Of a stretch of DNA of 64,000 nucleotides, positions 8,811 to 18,405 are shown piece after piece. The stretch spans positions 14,189-78,188 of the forward strand of contig DASXZY010000006.1 in assembly GCA_036501625.1 (NCBI GenBank), written 5' to 3'. This DNA comes from Palsa-1400 sp036501625. Lineage in GTDB: Bacteria > Verrucomicrobiota > Verrucomicrobiia > Limisphaerales > Palsa-1400. Position 1 is the first letter of the stretch. Each line of letters starts with the position of its first letter. Position numbers and translations under genes: made by a program. The notes under the pieces were generated by a model that saw only the letters and a program-made list of their open reading frames with translations, made no database searches and had not been told where the DNA came from.

Positions 8811-10484
8811 TTACGGGGCCGGGTGTTTGGTGGTGTGCAAAATCATTTCGGTGCTGCGAACGTAACGGGCATTGGCGTCGTAACGCCAGTCTTCGTGGCC
8901 AGTGTAGGCCATTGTTTCTTCCACCAGCGCGCACAAATCAGGATCGTAACTGCGCAAATCCGCGCGCGTGTTGACCGGGAACGGACGATCGTTGGGCGGA
9001 TCGCCCGCGCCATCCGCATTGAAGTAAGCCAAAACGCCTTCCGCCCAATATTCCACGCGGTCGTGAACGGCGGACGTCCCCTTCCACATTCCCTTGCCTA
9101 TGGCGTTCGTGTAAATCTCCTGAAGCCGGTGGTCGAATCGCACGTCAAGGCGTTTGACCCGCATTTCATATTGCTGGACGTCGCGGCCGCGGTCTTCCCA
9201 GTTCGGGTCTTCAGGACGCAAGGCGGTGACGTAATAAAGCGCCTTGGCCATTTCGCGAATCACCATGCTTTTGCCAAGGAACGGGTCGTCGTCCGTAGCG
9301 AGGGAGTTCTCCTCCGGCACGACCAAAGCTTTGCTGGCCGTCGTATAATCGTGCATGCGGACGGTATTGTCCCAATTTGTCTGGTCCGGCGCGTTTTTGT
9401 AATCCGGCAAGTTTGTGAGAGCTTCGCCGTGGCCGAGCACGACCATTTTGACGCCATCGCCGATAAGCGCTTTGAGGATATCATGGCGGTAAGCGAACAT
9501 TTTGCGAATGGTGTCGTTGGCCTTCAGCAGGGCCGCGTCGCTGACTTTGCTGGAGCCAACCACCGTGAATTCGCGCGCCCAGGTGAATTTGGTGTAGTAG
9601 GGATCGATGTTAAACTTCGCGGGCGGAGCGATGATGGCGGGCTGAAGCTGATAGGGGACATAACGCCAATCGTTTTCCGGTGTGAAATTAAAGGTGGTCT
9701 TGACAAGCTCGTAGCCTTCAGGGTCATAAATTTTCAACTGCTCCCGGCTGGCGATGGCCGCATGATTCCAATTGTTGATTCGCGAGCAATCGAAATAAGC
9801 CTGGGAGATTTCGGCCCAGTACTCGGCTTGGTTGGAGCCAGCGTAAGCATTTTTCCAAAGTCCCTTGGCGGCGGCGTCGCGAAAAGTTTTGCGCAGCCGG
9901 CCGCGCCAGGTTGGATCAATCGAGCCGATCGCGGAGTCGATGGTATGGCAGAATTCATGGACGCTGATGCTTTCGTCATCATAGCGGTCAATAAGAAGAT
10001 TGAGCAGGTTTTCTTCGCCAAAGCTGGTCACGCGAAATCCGCCTGTGCCGCGTACGCGCTCGTTCAAGTAAGCGGGGTTGGGCGAGCGCCGGTATTCGGG
10101 CATATCGCAGTAAAGCTGGTCTTTGCCGATGATGATCAGGCGGGTGCCATTAGTCGCCATCGCGTGCAAAACGTCCGGCCGGCCCGCCAGCATGTGGGTC
10201 ACGATATAATAAGTGCGCCGCAGGGCGTCATCGGCGACATCACCCGAGGCGGCCACCGACATGCCATTGAGGTCGAGGTGTTTCTTGTAAAATTGGCGGG
10301 CTGCGTCGCGGTCGCTCTCGGAGAAGTGCTGGAAGAACGATTGGGGCGGGAGCGTGACAGGCGGCGTTGCGCTGGCGGCCTGGATGCCTGCTGCGGTCCG
10401 CGGATGGCTCACGCAACCGGACAAAAGCGAGGCGGCCAGCATCAGGCCGGCCAGTTTGAACGCGGGGGAATGATTCATGTTCAT
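8811..10484 (-). CDS. Lipoprotein with two tandem zincin-like metalloprotease domains, second copy degenerate
   Basis: A 557-residue protein with a lipoprotein signal (lipobox LLSGC, Cys24). Residues about 55-260 and 295-545 are two copies of the same domain: both have a KxxxxGxxVxAS/GSxxVxDAAL start, a region rich in TNGTRLIIIG/GDGVKMVVLG and a late EYWAE segment. The first copy has HEFCH (176-180) plus Glu221 in AEYWAE, a likely gluzincin zinc site. In the second copy the matching positions read REMAK (410-414), so the zinc histidines are lost although EYWAE (Glu478) is kept. I do not recognise a named family; a surface peptidase with an inactive partner domain is the simplest reading. It sits 3 bases after the giant DUF5695-like gene and 8 bases before GH127, so it belongs to the same operon. 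Confidence 0.75.
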   Translation of the reverse strand: MNMNHSPAFKLAGLMLAASLLSGCVSHPRTAAGIQAASATPPVTLPPQSFFQHFSESDRDAARQFYKKHLDLNGMSVAASGDVADDALRRTYYIVTHMLAGRPDVLHAMATNGTRLIIIGKDQLYCDMPEYRRSPNPAYLNERVRGTGGFRVTSFGEENLLNLLIDRYDDESISVHEFCHTIDSAIGSIDPTWRGRLRKTFRDAAAKGLWKNAYAGSNQAEYWAEISQAYFDCSRINNWNHAAIASREQLKIYDPEGYELVKTTFNFTPENDWRYVPYQLQPAIIAPPAKFNIDPYYTKFTWAREFTVVGSSKVSDAALLKANDTIRKMFAYRHDILKALIGDGVKMVVLGHGEALTNLPDYKNAPDQTNWDNTVRMHDYTTASKALVVPEENSLATDDDPFLGKSMVIREMAKALYYVTALRPEDPNWEDRGRDVQQYEMRVKRLDVRFDHRLQEIYTNAIGKGMWKGTSAVHDRVEYWAEGVLAYFNADGAGDPPNDRPFPVNTRADLRSYDPDLCALVEETMAYTGHEDWRYDANARYVRSTEMILHTTKHPAP

Positions 10485-10487
10485 GTG

Positions 10488-13400
10488 TCAATTATAGGAT
10501 ATACTGAACGTCTCCGGTGAAACATTGGCGCCCGCCGCCACCGGCAGTTGCACGATCACATCCTGTCCGGCCGGCAGAGCGCCCGACGCCACTGTGATTG
10601 CGTTGGCCACAATCGCATAGGAGACGGCGGACGCGGCGGAAAGGTGCAGGGGCGCGATATGCGCGCCGGGGTTGTCGCTCTCAATCTGCATGGTGATCGC
10701 GGAAAGATCGGAATTGAGCATGACGGGCTGGTTCGAGGCAAATCGATCCGCGTCGAGCATGACGTGCCGCGTGCCGCCAGCCAGCAACGCGTGAAACCGC
10801 CGGCGGATGCCGTCCAACGGGATGATGTTCATGGCGCTGCCGTTTGTCGCAAGGGTTCCGCCGAAACAGAACCGGCCGAAAATGGGATCGTCCGCCACGA
10901 TGGTGGCAGCGGAACGCACGGCGCCGCAAAAGCCGAGATTTTGCTCGGCGGAATAATACCAGGGGCCGCGATGGGTGGGCTGGCCCAGCCACGTGTTGAA
11001 CGCGGCTTGCGGTTCGTAGCCGCCGCCGCAGGCGCCGTCGTTGTTCGTGCCGTGATACCAGAATCCGTAGTCGGAAGCCGCCGTGCCGGTGTTCATAATG
11101 CCCCAGCCCGCCAGATAGGAACCGTAACCCAGGCGGAGAAAATCCGGGAAGTTGGTCGCGTAATTCAAAGCGTAATCCAGCAATCCCCATCCGCCCATTT
11201 GCGTCATGTAAGACAGGCAAAAATTATCGCTCCCGCCGGCGCGGAAATCGCTGCCGTAATGATAATAGGGCGTTTCGAGAAAGCCGCGGTCAAACATATT
11301 GGCGGTCACTTCCGTGTACATGAAGTTGGACGACTCCTGGAGAAAGAGCGCCGGATTGGCCGAACCCATAATGGCGTCCGAGCCGGCATGGGTCAGGGCG
11401 TATTTGGCGAAGGCCTCGGTCGCTTCAAAACCGGTTGAGTCAAAACCATATTCGGAGCCGAACAGGTTCGGGTTGCCCGTCGCGTAGTAGGCGACCTTGG
11501 ACTCCCAATACGGGCGCAATTGCGCCTCCTGGCTGGTCATGCCTTCGTTGTGCAGCGCGGTCAATACATCGGGATACACGACCTCGCTCATCAGCCCCGG
11601 CGTGGACGGCCCGGCGTTCGCCACGGTGTACATGGCGAGAGCCGTGCCCCAGGCGGCTTGCAGATAATTGGTGGCGGCCCAGGCCGTGGTGATTTGCGGA
11701 TTATACTTGGCAACCTTATACATGCTGTACCACATATCGACCATGTGCGGGTAATCGTAGGTGCGGCCGAGGCTGAGCGAATTGGCCTGGCGCAACTCGT
11801 GCCAATCGTTAATGCCATACACGCCATAAGCGTCTGATTCGTTTGTTTTCCGCTGCATCCCGCCCGTCGGCCCTGGAGGCCAGACGAAATTAGTGATGTA
11901 AAGGTCCAGCGCGGAGACTTCGCTTTGCACCGGATAAACGGATTCCTTTTCTCCCATGTAAGCGGGGCGCGATTCACCGGCGTCGTCGCTGGCGACCTCG
12001 TAAACGACAAAGCCGGAAATGGTGTCGTAATTGATGGGGCTATTCCGCACCTGGTCATTTTCATTCCAATCCGCGAAAAGGCCGTTGAACCAATTAGTAA
12101 TGCCGGCCCATTGCTGGTGGCTGACGAGGAAGGCTGCCCGCTTCTTAAACAGCGTTTCAGGCGGTTCTGTCATCATGAATTCCAAATACATGACCTGGTT
12201 CGCGCCGTAGTTGATTGTCAGCATATTTTCCCCCAATTGGGAGAATTGAACTTTGTATAGTTGATAAGAGCCGTTCGTGCCAAGATGTTCAAGCTGGGTG
12301 GCTTCCGGAAATTCGGGCGTGATGGAATTGATTTGCTGGATGGTGTTGAAGGCTATTTCGCCGAAGAGATTCGTGGGCAGCGTCATGCCCGGAACGACAC
12401 GCACATCGACCTTGCCTTCGTTGACCAGGGCTTGGCGCACGCCGTTGTAGTCGCTGGCCCATTGGAACTTGACCGTGTAGTTGGTCGAAGCGCCGGGCGC
12501 GAGAGTCAGGGTGGTGTTGGGCAGGCGCCAGCGGGCGTTGCTGTTCGTGACGGTTGGAAATTCCGCTTCGGCCAATGGGCCGGAGACGGCGGAATGGATG
12601 TAGGCTTCGTAACCGTCGCCGCCGCTATTGCCCAAGGTGTCCCAATACTCGAAGCCCGTATTGGTTGCCGGGGTCATCAGCAAATAAGGCCCGACGCTGT
12701 TATTGCGCATCCAGAAAATGAAGGAGCCGTCGCCGGAGATAACGCTGTGTTTAAAAACGCTGCTGGTGTATTGCGGGGCGGCCGTGTTCATCGGGAACTG
12801 CAACGCGATATCGCCGATGATGACGGGTGTCGTGCCGAGATTAGTGAAACCCAGCGTCCAAGTGAAGAACGACTGCTGCATCGCGAAATCCGATTCCATG
12901 ACCAGCGGCCCGTTTAACCCCGAAGTCATCTGGTAATGAGCCATTCGCACCGTCCCATCCGGGCTGTTGGAATAAGAAGCGGTCGCGCCGCTCAATGGAG
13001 ACGTGTAAGCAGTGGACCAATTCGCGCCGTTGACTCCGTAATTGATCATGACCGCGCCCAGCGAGCCGGACAGATATTCGGTGCTGGTCGCGTCGTCGGT
13101 GCGTGTGAGGCTGGTGATGACGCCGTTGCCAGTCTGCGTCCCAAATTCCGGATCCATTTGTACGATGCGGTAAAAACGTTCAGTGACCCCGGCCCCGCCG
13201 CGATGCGCGAGCGTCATGAGCAGATTGGTGGCGATAGCCGGAAGCGGGCCGATGTTCTGCCAATTCGCGGGGCTGAGGCTGTCCGAGTATTGCAGCCAGT
13301 ACCACTCGCCTGGATTGGACGTAAAAGTGACGAGAACGTCGCCGTTGCTCAACACCACTCCGCTCGAAACTCCGCGAAACGGAACGGCCAACCCGGCCAT

Positions 13401-15593
13401 GGCGGGCGTGCGGCTATAACTGGTGTTGGTTCCGGTTCCCGCATACGAATACGCGGCGGCGTAGTAAGTTGCGCCCGGCACAATGTTGCTCACGGTGACG
13501 CTGGTGTTGGTCCCGACGCTCACCATCGAGTAACCGGCGCCCGGCAGCGCGCTGCCCAATCCGTAGCTGGCGTTGCCCGTGTAAGTGAAGCCATCGGCGG
13601 GAATTTCTTTGACAAGATTCGTGCCCGCCCACATCGCCACGGCGCTGCCCGCGCTGCCGGCCCCTGGCGTCCAGGAGAGCGAAAGCGACTCGTCCGCGTT
13701 GGCGGCTATTGTGAGATTCGACGCGGGCGAAGGCGCGGCGGCGAAGGTTGCGTTGGATTCGTTAATGCTGAAATTGCCGAACGACACTCCCAATTGCCCG
13801 GCAAACGTGGCGTGCATGATGCCCACCTGCAACGGCAGCCCGGCCAAGTCCGTGCGCGTCAAAGTTGTGCCGTTGACAGGTCCGGGAAACGTTTTCAATT
13901 CCCACGGAGACGCCGAATTAGTGCGCTGGTAAAAGAGGAAATTGGTGCCATGCACGCGGTCAATCCGCACCCAATAAGCGCCGTTGGGGTAATCGCCGGG
14001 ATTGATGGGCGTCACGCCGCCATTGACATTGTTGCGGAGGTAATTGGCGTAATTATATTCGTCGAAGCGGGTCCAGGAGACGAAATTTTCCGAGCCGTTG
14101 TAGGCGTTGCCGTTTGGCTCGAACGCGCGCGCTTGCAACCCGGCCGTATTGAATCCGGCGGCGTTAAACGGCGTATTGATTTGAACGACCGCCGAGAAAT
14201 CGCCGGGGACGACCTTGAACAGGAAGAAGCCGTCGTCGCCCGCGCCTTCCCAGGCGGTGCCCGTGGTCTGGAGCGTGAGCGCGCCGGAGGTCGAGATATT
14301 GGCATCGCATTGAATGGTGGAGGCGTCTCCTCCGGCCGTGTTGTTGAATTCGCCGCTGCCAAAATAGACGCCGTCCCAAATGGTGCCAACGAGGCCGTTT
14401 TGCAAATAGTTGACACTACTGTTGAAGTTATCAATCCATGTGACCGAATTTCCGCCGCCGCCGCCGGAGGCCGGAATGGAAAAGCTGCCCGTGGCGGCCG
14501 CATGGGAATATGTGAGCGAGTTGCCCAAGCCTGAATACGAGAACGCCGCCGCGTAATACGTGGTTCCCGCTGCCAGATTGGTCACCGTCACATTCGTGCC
14601 CGCGCCGGAATACACGACGTAATAATTAACGGCTGGCAAACTGCTTCCCAATCCGTAACTGGCATTGCCGGTGTAGCTGGTTCCGTTGGCCGGCTGCTCC
14701 TGGGTGGCCGAAGTTCCCAACCACAACACGACCACGCTCCCGGTTCCGCTGCCGGGCATCCACGAAAGAGCGGCCGTGCCATTCGTATTGGCCAGCGCCG
14801 TCAAAGCCGTGTCCGCCGATGGCGCCAACAACGCCTCCTGATTGGAAACCGTCAAACTAAAACTTGCAAACTGGGCCGGCAAACTCGCGTTGGCGAAATC
14901 AGCCTGTTCAATCCCGGCCTCCAGCGGCAGTCCTGCCAAGTCGGCACGAGTCAGCGACGCGACGTTCGTCCAGGCGGCCGTGGCCGGCCCGCGTTCGAAG
15001 AATTTGAAATTGTTGCCCGCGCGAGTGATGCGCAGCCAGTAATTGGTGTTGGGGTAAACGCCTTCGCCCGTATCCGTCTTGGCGCCGTTGACGTTGTTCT
15101 TGAGCATGTTGGCGATGTTGTAATTGCTGAAACGCGCCCACAAAAATGAGTTCTCCGCGTTGTTCGGCTCCGGCGCGCCGCCCGCTCCAAAGGCCCGCAC
15201 CATCAGGCCGGGCAGGTTGTAGGCATTGCTGTTGAAGGGCGTCACCACGCGCACACTCATGTCGAAATCGCCCGTGATGACCTTGAACAGCAGGAAACCA
15301 TCATCCGCGGCATTCTCCCAATCCGTGTTGATGCTCGTGACCGAGAGTGTGCCGGCGGCAGTGATATTCGCATTGGCCACGGAAACGGCGCCGGGCGAGC
15401 CATCCGTGCCCGTTGCGTCGGCGATGGAACTTGAGCCGAGGTAAACTCCATCCCACATCGTTCCGGCCACGCCAGCGGTCAAATAATTGGCCGAGACATC
15501 AAAGTTATCTGTGTATGTGACTTGGGCTGGCAAGCTCTGGATGGCCAGCAGAAACCAAATTACCCATCCCCTTGGAAACCGAATCGTTTTCAT
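10488..15593 (-). CDS. Giant secreted DUF5695-like protein with duplicated N-terminal beta-sandwich and Fn3-like modules, copy C
   Basis: A 1701-residue exported protein. The ATG at 15593 has AAGG six bases upstream and opens a signal peptide ending LPAQ; the frame continues upstream to a TTG at 15611. Residues about 30-250 and 395-615 are two copies of one module (each with TW/MWDGVY, a DDGFxLFKV segment and a TRxDLAGLPLxxGI segment). They look like concanavalin-A-type lectin sandwiches. Each is followed by an Fn3-like stretch with ASYGLGS and the motif YYAAAxSY. The C-terminal 860 residues are the DUF5695-like unit, close to the protein at 3614-6352. The modules probably bind substrate glycan. 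It follows the GH31 gene after 83 bases and precedes the lipoprotein gene by 3 bases. The catalytic function is unproven. Confidence 0.72.
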   Translation of the reverse strand: MKTIRFPRGWVIWFLLAIQSLPAQVTYTDNFDVSANYLTAGVAGTMWDGVYLGSSSIADATGTDGSPGAVSVANANITAAGTLSVTSINTDWENAADDGFLLFKVITGDFDMSVRVVTPFNSNAYNLPGLMVRAFGAGGAPEPNNAENSFLWARFSNYNIANMLKNNVNGAKTDTGEGVYPNTNYWLRITRAGNNFKFFERGPATAAWTNVASLTRADLAGLPLEAGIEQADFANASLPAQFASFSLTVSNQEALLAPSADTALTALANTNGTAALSWMPGSGTGSVVVLWLGTSATQEQPANGTSYTGNASYGLGSSLPAVNYYVVYSGAGTNVTVTNLAAGTTYYAAAFSYSGLGNSLTYSHAAATGSFSIPASGGGGGNSVTWIDNFNSSVNYLQNGLVGTIWDGVYFGSGEFNNTAGGDASTIQCDANISTSGALTLQTTGTAWEGAGDDGFFLFKVVPGDFSAVVQINTPFNAAGFNTAGLQARAFEPNGNAYNGSENFVSWTRFDEYNYANYLRNNVNGGVTPINPGDYPNGAYWVRIDRVHGTNFLFYQRTNSASPWELKTFPGPVNGTTLTRTDLAGLPLQVGIMHATFAGQLGVSFGNFSINESNATFAAAPSPASNLTIAANADESLSLSWTPGAGSAGSAVAMWAGTNLVKEIPADGFTYTGNASYGLGSALPGAGYSMVSVGTNTSVTVSNIVPGATYYAAAYSYAGTGTNTSYSRTPAMAGLAVPFRGVSSGVVLSNGDVLVTFTSNPGEWYWLQYSDSLSPANWQNIGPLPAIATNLLMTLAHRGGAGVTERFYRIVQMDPEFGTQTGNGVITSLTRTDDATSTEYLSGSLGAVMINYGVNGANWSTAYTSPLSGATASYSNSPDGTVRMAHYQMTSGLNGPLVMESDFAMQQSFFTWTLGFTNLGTTPVIIGDIALQFPMNTAAPQYTSSVFKHSVISGDGSFIFWMRNNSVGPYLLMTPATNTGFEYWDTLGNSGGDGYEAYIHSAVSGPLAEAEFPTVTNSNARWRLPNTTLTLAPGASTNYTVKFQWASDYNGVRQALVNEGKVDVRVVPGMTLPTNLFGEIAFNTIQQINSITPEFPEATQLEHLGTNGSYQLYKVQFSQLGENMLTINYGANQVMYLEFMMTEPPETLFKKRAAFLVSHQQWAGITNWFNGLFADWNENDQVRNSPINYDTISGFVVYEVASDDAGESRPAYMGEKESVYPVQSEVSALDLYITNFVWPPGPTGGMQRKTNESDAYGVYGINDWHELRQANSLSLGRTYDYPHMVDMWYSMYKVAKYNPQITTAWAATNYLQAAWGTALAMYTVANAGPSTPGLMSEVVYPDVLTALHNEGMTSQEAQLRPYWESKVAYYATGNPNLFGSEYGFDSTGFEATEAFAKYALTHAGSDAIMGSANPALFLQESSNFMYTEVTANMFDRGFLETPYYHYGSDFRAGGSDNFCLSYMTQMGGWGLLDYALNYATNFPDFLRLGYGSYLAGWGIMNTGTAASDYGFWYHGTNNDGACGGGYEPQAAFNTWLGQPTHRGPWYYSAEQNLGFCGAVRSAATIVADDPIFGRFCFGGTLATNGSAMNIIPLDGIRRRFHALLAGGTRHVMLDADRFASNQPVMLNSDLSAITMQIESDNPGAHIAPLHLSAASAVSYAIVANAITVASGALPAGQDVIVQLPVAAGANVSPETFSISYN

Positions 15594-15676
15594 GGCTAAC
15601 CTTATTTTCAAGGAGGCGGCAGAACTGTCTAGGTTCGGTCATACACCCCCTTTGTGCAAAGACGCCCAATCGCGGG

Positions 15677-17911
15677 TTATAGCTTCACTTCCAGCTTGCT
15701 GCCCGCGAAGGATGCGGTTTGGGGCGGAGCGCCGCTGCCGGCCAATTCCACGGTGTATTCCCTTGCGCCGCCCGGCCATTTTTTCATGCGCGCATCCGGT
15801 TCGATGGTCAATTCCTTCGCCTTGTCGTTCCAATGGAAATGAATCCAGACCGTGCTTGGGTCCGAGCCATCGCGATAGCCAAGGCTCTGGCCGTCGTCAT
15901 CGTAAAGAGTAAAATCGCCATCGGCGCCGGAATAAATTCGCAGCGTGGCCGGCCCGGAGGCGGGCTGGGCCGTGTATTGGCGCACCGGGTCCAGCGGAAT
16001 GATTGCGCCCGCGCGCGCGTAAATCGGCATGGTGGCCAGATCGACGGGCCGGTTCAGCCATTTTCCGCCTTCGACTTTTTCGCCCGTCCACCAATCGTGC
16101 CACGTCCCGGCCGGGAGATAAAGATGGCGGCTGGCTGCGCCTTTTTCCACGACCGGCGCCACAAGCAAATCGCGCCCCCAAAGGTATTCATCGCCGATTT
16201 TGGCGGCTTCGGAGTCTTTGGGATAATGCAGCCAGAGAGCGCGCATGGCGGGCAAGCCGAAGTCGGCGGATTGCCGCATTAGGGTGTAATTGTAAGGAAG
16301 CAGCCGGTAGCGCAATTCCAGGTATTGGCGGCAAATGGATTCAATTTTGTCATTGTGCAATTCGCTGTGGTCGATCACATCGCGGCTTTCAATCGGCCCC
16401 GTCTCGCCGGTATTCCAGCCCCACGGCAGCCGGAGATGCCACGTGCGGCCGTGCGAGCGAAAGAGCGGGTTGAAGGCCGCGAATTCAAACCATCGCGCGT
16501 AAAGCTCGCCCGTCAATTCGCGCGTCGGCACAAATCCGCCGATGTCCGATCCCCAAAACGGCGTCAGGCTCAACGAACTGTTCAGGCCCACCGGCACGTG
16601 CGCCGCCAGCGTGGCCCAGCGGGATTGCGTGTCTCCGGACCAAATCCAGCCGCCATAACGGGAGGCGCCGGCGCAGCCGTTGCGGTTGAGACTCCACGGG
16701 CGCGTGTTGGGACGGGCCTGCAACGGCCCCTCGTAATAGCACAAGTGCCGCGCCAAACGGGCTTCGACGGGCAATTCGTCGCCGTCGTCAGGCCACCAGC
16801 CATCCACGCCGAGGGCCATGTCCGGCAGGTGCCGCTTCCAATAATTGCCGATGTAAAAGGGGCTGTCGGATGTCTCCGCCATGGTCGAGCCGAAGAGATT
16901 GCTGGGGGCCGCGTTAATGTGCAAAACGACCTTGAAGTTCAAATCGTGCAGGGCTTTGATTTGTTCCGCGGGATGGGGAAAGGAATCGGGATTAAATTCC
17001 AACGAGCCGTGCCCCATATTCCAGCCCAGCGGGCAGTAGCCGGTGCCGAGATAAATCAAGGCGTCGCACGGCAGCTTTTTGTCACGGAATTCGCGCGCGA
17101 TGTTAAGCGCGTCGTCCGGCCCGGCCAGAGTGCGATGCGACTGGATGTAGCCCATGACCCATTTGGGCGGCATGACCGGATAGCCTGTCAAACGAACGTA
17201 TTCCGCGAGGGCATCGGCCGGCTCGTCAATTTCGGAAATGTAAATGGCGAGCGGCTCGCGGCCCAGGCCACGGCGGCGCGGAACGAAACGGCCTCGCTGC
17301 TCCCGCAAATCAAATTGCCCCCACGGACTGCGCGTGAACATCGACCATCCGTCCGCCCCAATCAGGAACGGCACCGGAATGGTCGCGCCGTGCGTGGCGA
17401 GCAGGCCGGGGCCGCCGTGCTGGCCGTTGATCATCTGGTAATTAGTGCCGCGCCGGTCAAATTGATGCTCGCCTTCGCCCAATCCATACACGGGGGCGTC
17501 CGTGTGAAAACTCATCACGCCATTGGAGTCGTCATCGAAAGCGAGTTCCTGCAACAGGGTGCCGTCCGCGCGATGGATGGATATGGCCAGCGGCCGCGTC
17601 TTGATGGTGAAGCGCATTTGGCCGGCCTGGACTTCCTGCGCGCCGTCGATGTCGCGCCCCCGAAATTTCTCGTTGACTGAAAAAGAGATGAATGCCGCGC
17701 TCGCCGGAATGGCCCTTGGCCGCCCCTGTTCATCCAGCGGGGCGATGACAAGTTGCGCCGTTCGCCCGCTAATTTCGCCCGCGGAAAGTTCGCAATTCGC
17801 GCCCGCCCAAACCACCGGAGCCGCTCCGCATATCCGCGCCACGCAAATCAGCCCGGCGCACGCCATGAAAAGCGCCCGAACAAAAGCCGTGGGATGCGTG
17901 CGATGATTCAT
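15677..17911 (-). CDS. GH31 family glycoside hydrolase (alpha-glucosidase/alpha-xylosidase type)
   Basis: A 744-residue exported enzyme. The ATG at 17911 starts a signal peptide; the frame extends upstream to 17950 but that part is not signal-like. It has the GH31 order: an N-terminal beta-sandwich (with GLGEGEHQFDRRG), then the (beta/alpha)8 barrel with the substrate-region PPKWVMGYIQSH, the nucleophile region GVDGWWPDD and the general-acid region WIWSGDTQSRW. It ends with C-terminal beta domains. GH31 enzymes act on alpha-glucosides, alpha-xylosides or alpha-galactosides from the non-reducing end; the exact substrate cannot be read here. It is the first gene of the five-gene polysaccharide run (minus strand, down to 3614), with 44 bases between it and the VOC gene upstream. 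Confidence 0.9.
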   Translation of the reverse strand: MNHRTHPTAFVRALFMACAGLICVARICGAAPVVWAGANCELSAGEISGRTAQLVIAPLDEQGRPRAIPASAAFISFSVNEKFRGRDIDGAQEVQAGQMRFTIKTRPLAISIHRADGTLLQELAFDDDSNGVMSFHTDAPVYGLGEGEHQFDRRGTNYQMINGQHGGPGLLATHGATIPVPFLIGADGWSMFTRSPWGQFDLREQRGRFVPRRRGLGREPLAIYISEIDEPADALAEYVRLTGYPVMPPKWVMGYIQSHRTLAGPDDALNIAREFRDKKLPCDALIYLGTGYCPLGWNMGHGSLEFNPDSFPHPAEQIKALHDLNFKVVLHINAAPSNLFGSTMAETSDSPFYIGNYWKRHLPDMALGVDGWWPDDGDELPVEARLARHLCYYEGPLQARPNTRPWSLNRNGCAGASRYGGWIWSGDTQSRWATLAAHVPVGLNSSLSLTPFWGSDIGGFVPTRELTGELYARWFEFAAFNPLFRSHGRTWHLRLPWGWNTGETGPIESRDVIDHSELHNDKIESICRQYLELRYRLLPYNYTLMRQSADFGLPAMRALWLHYPKDSEAAKIGDEYLWGRDLLVAPVVEKGAASRHLYLPAGTWHDWWTGEKVEGGKWLNRPVDLATMPIYARAGAIIPLDPVRQYTAQPASGPATLRIYSGADGDFTLYDDDGQSLGYRDGSDPSTVWIHFHWNDKAKELTIEPDARMKKWPGGAREYTVELAGSGAPPQTASFAGSKLEVKL

Positions 17912-17955
17912 TGATGGCAACAACGTAAAACCTCGCGCCGCGCCGGTCAAGATTG

Positions 17956-18363
17956 CTAAAGCTTCTTTTGAATCAGCCAGTGGTGCCCGCCCGGATCAAT
18001 GACTGTTCCCTGACGGTAGCCATAATCGTAATCTTGCACTGCCTTGGCTTCCTGGGCGCCGGCCGCGACCGCCTGCTTCATCACGCTGGCGGGGTCATCC
18101 ACGAAAAGGCCCATGAGGAAGGTCGTGCCTTTGAGTGTTGCCGGACTCGATTCGCCAGAGCCAGGCATTTCTTCGTGCAGATGAAACATCGCGCGGCCGA
18201 TGGCCATCTCAGCGACATGCACGCTTCCATCCGGGTTGCTCCAGCGGCGCAATTCAATCGCGCCGAAGGCGGCCTTGTAAAATTCCATCCCGGCCAGGAC
18301 ATCGTTCAGGATCAACTGCGGCGCGAAAAAAGGCGCCTCGAACGGTTGGAAGTCGTTGTTCAT
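17956..18363 (-). CDS. VOC superfamily protein (PhnB/glyoxalase-like)
   Basis: A 135-residue protein made of two betaalphabetabetabeta units as in the vicinal oxygen chelate fold. LILNDVLAGMEFYKAAFGA is the first unit and VDDPASVMKQAVAAGA is the second. It ends with the DPGGHHWLIQ stretch typical of PhnB-type members. The substrate cannot be told; the family includes lyases, dioxygenases and binding proteins. It sits 42 bases downstream of the RND efflux gene and 44 bases upstream of GH31 on the same strand. Membership of either operon is unclear. Confidence 0.82.
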   Translation of the reverse strand: MNNDFQPFEAPFFAPQLILNDVLAGMEFYKAAFGAIELRRWSNPDGSVHVAEMAIGRAMFHLHEEMPGSGESSPATLKGTTFLMGLFVDDPASVMKQAVAAGAQEAKAVQDYDYGYRQGTVIDPGGHHWLIQKKL

Positions 18364-18405
18364 GTTGCTTATTTACGCCGAACACGCGAAAAGGGCAATC
18401 CGCGC

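Noticed and set aside
8823..10520. 565-codon plus-strand reading frame
   Set aside because: Antisense to the lipoprotein gene that has a lipobox and HEFCH motif; no domain on the plus strand.
12936..14534. 532-codon plus-strand reading frame
   Set aside because: It is antisense to the giant DUF5695-like gene, whose signal peptide, repeats and family likeness make it the real gene; the frame has no recognisable domain.
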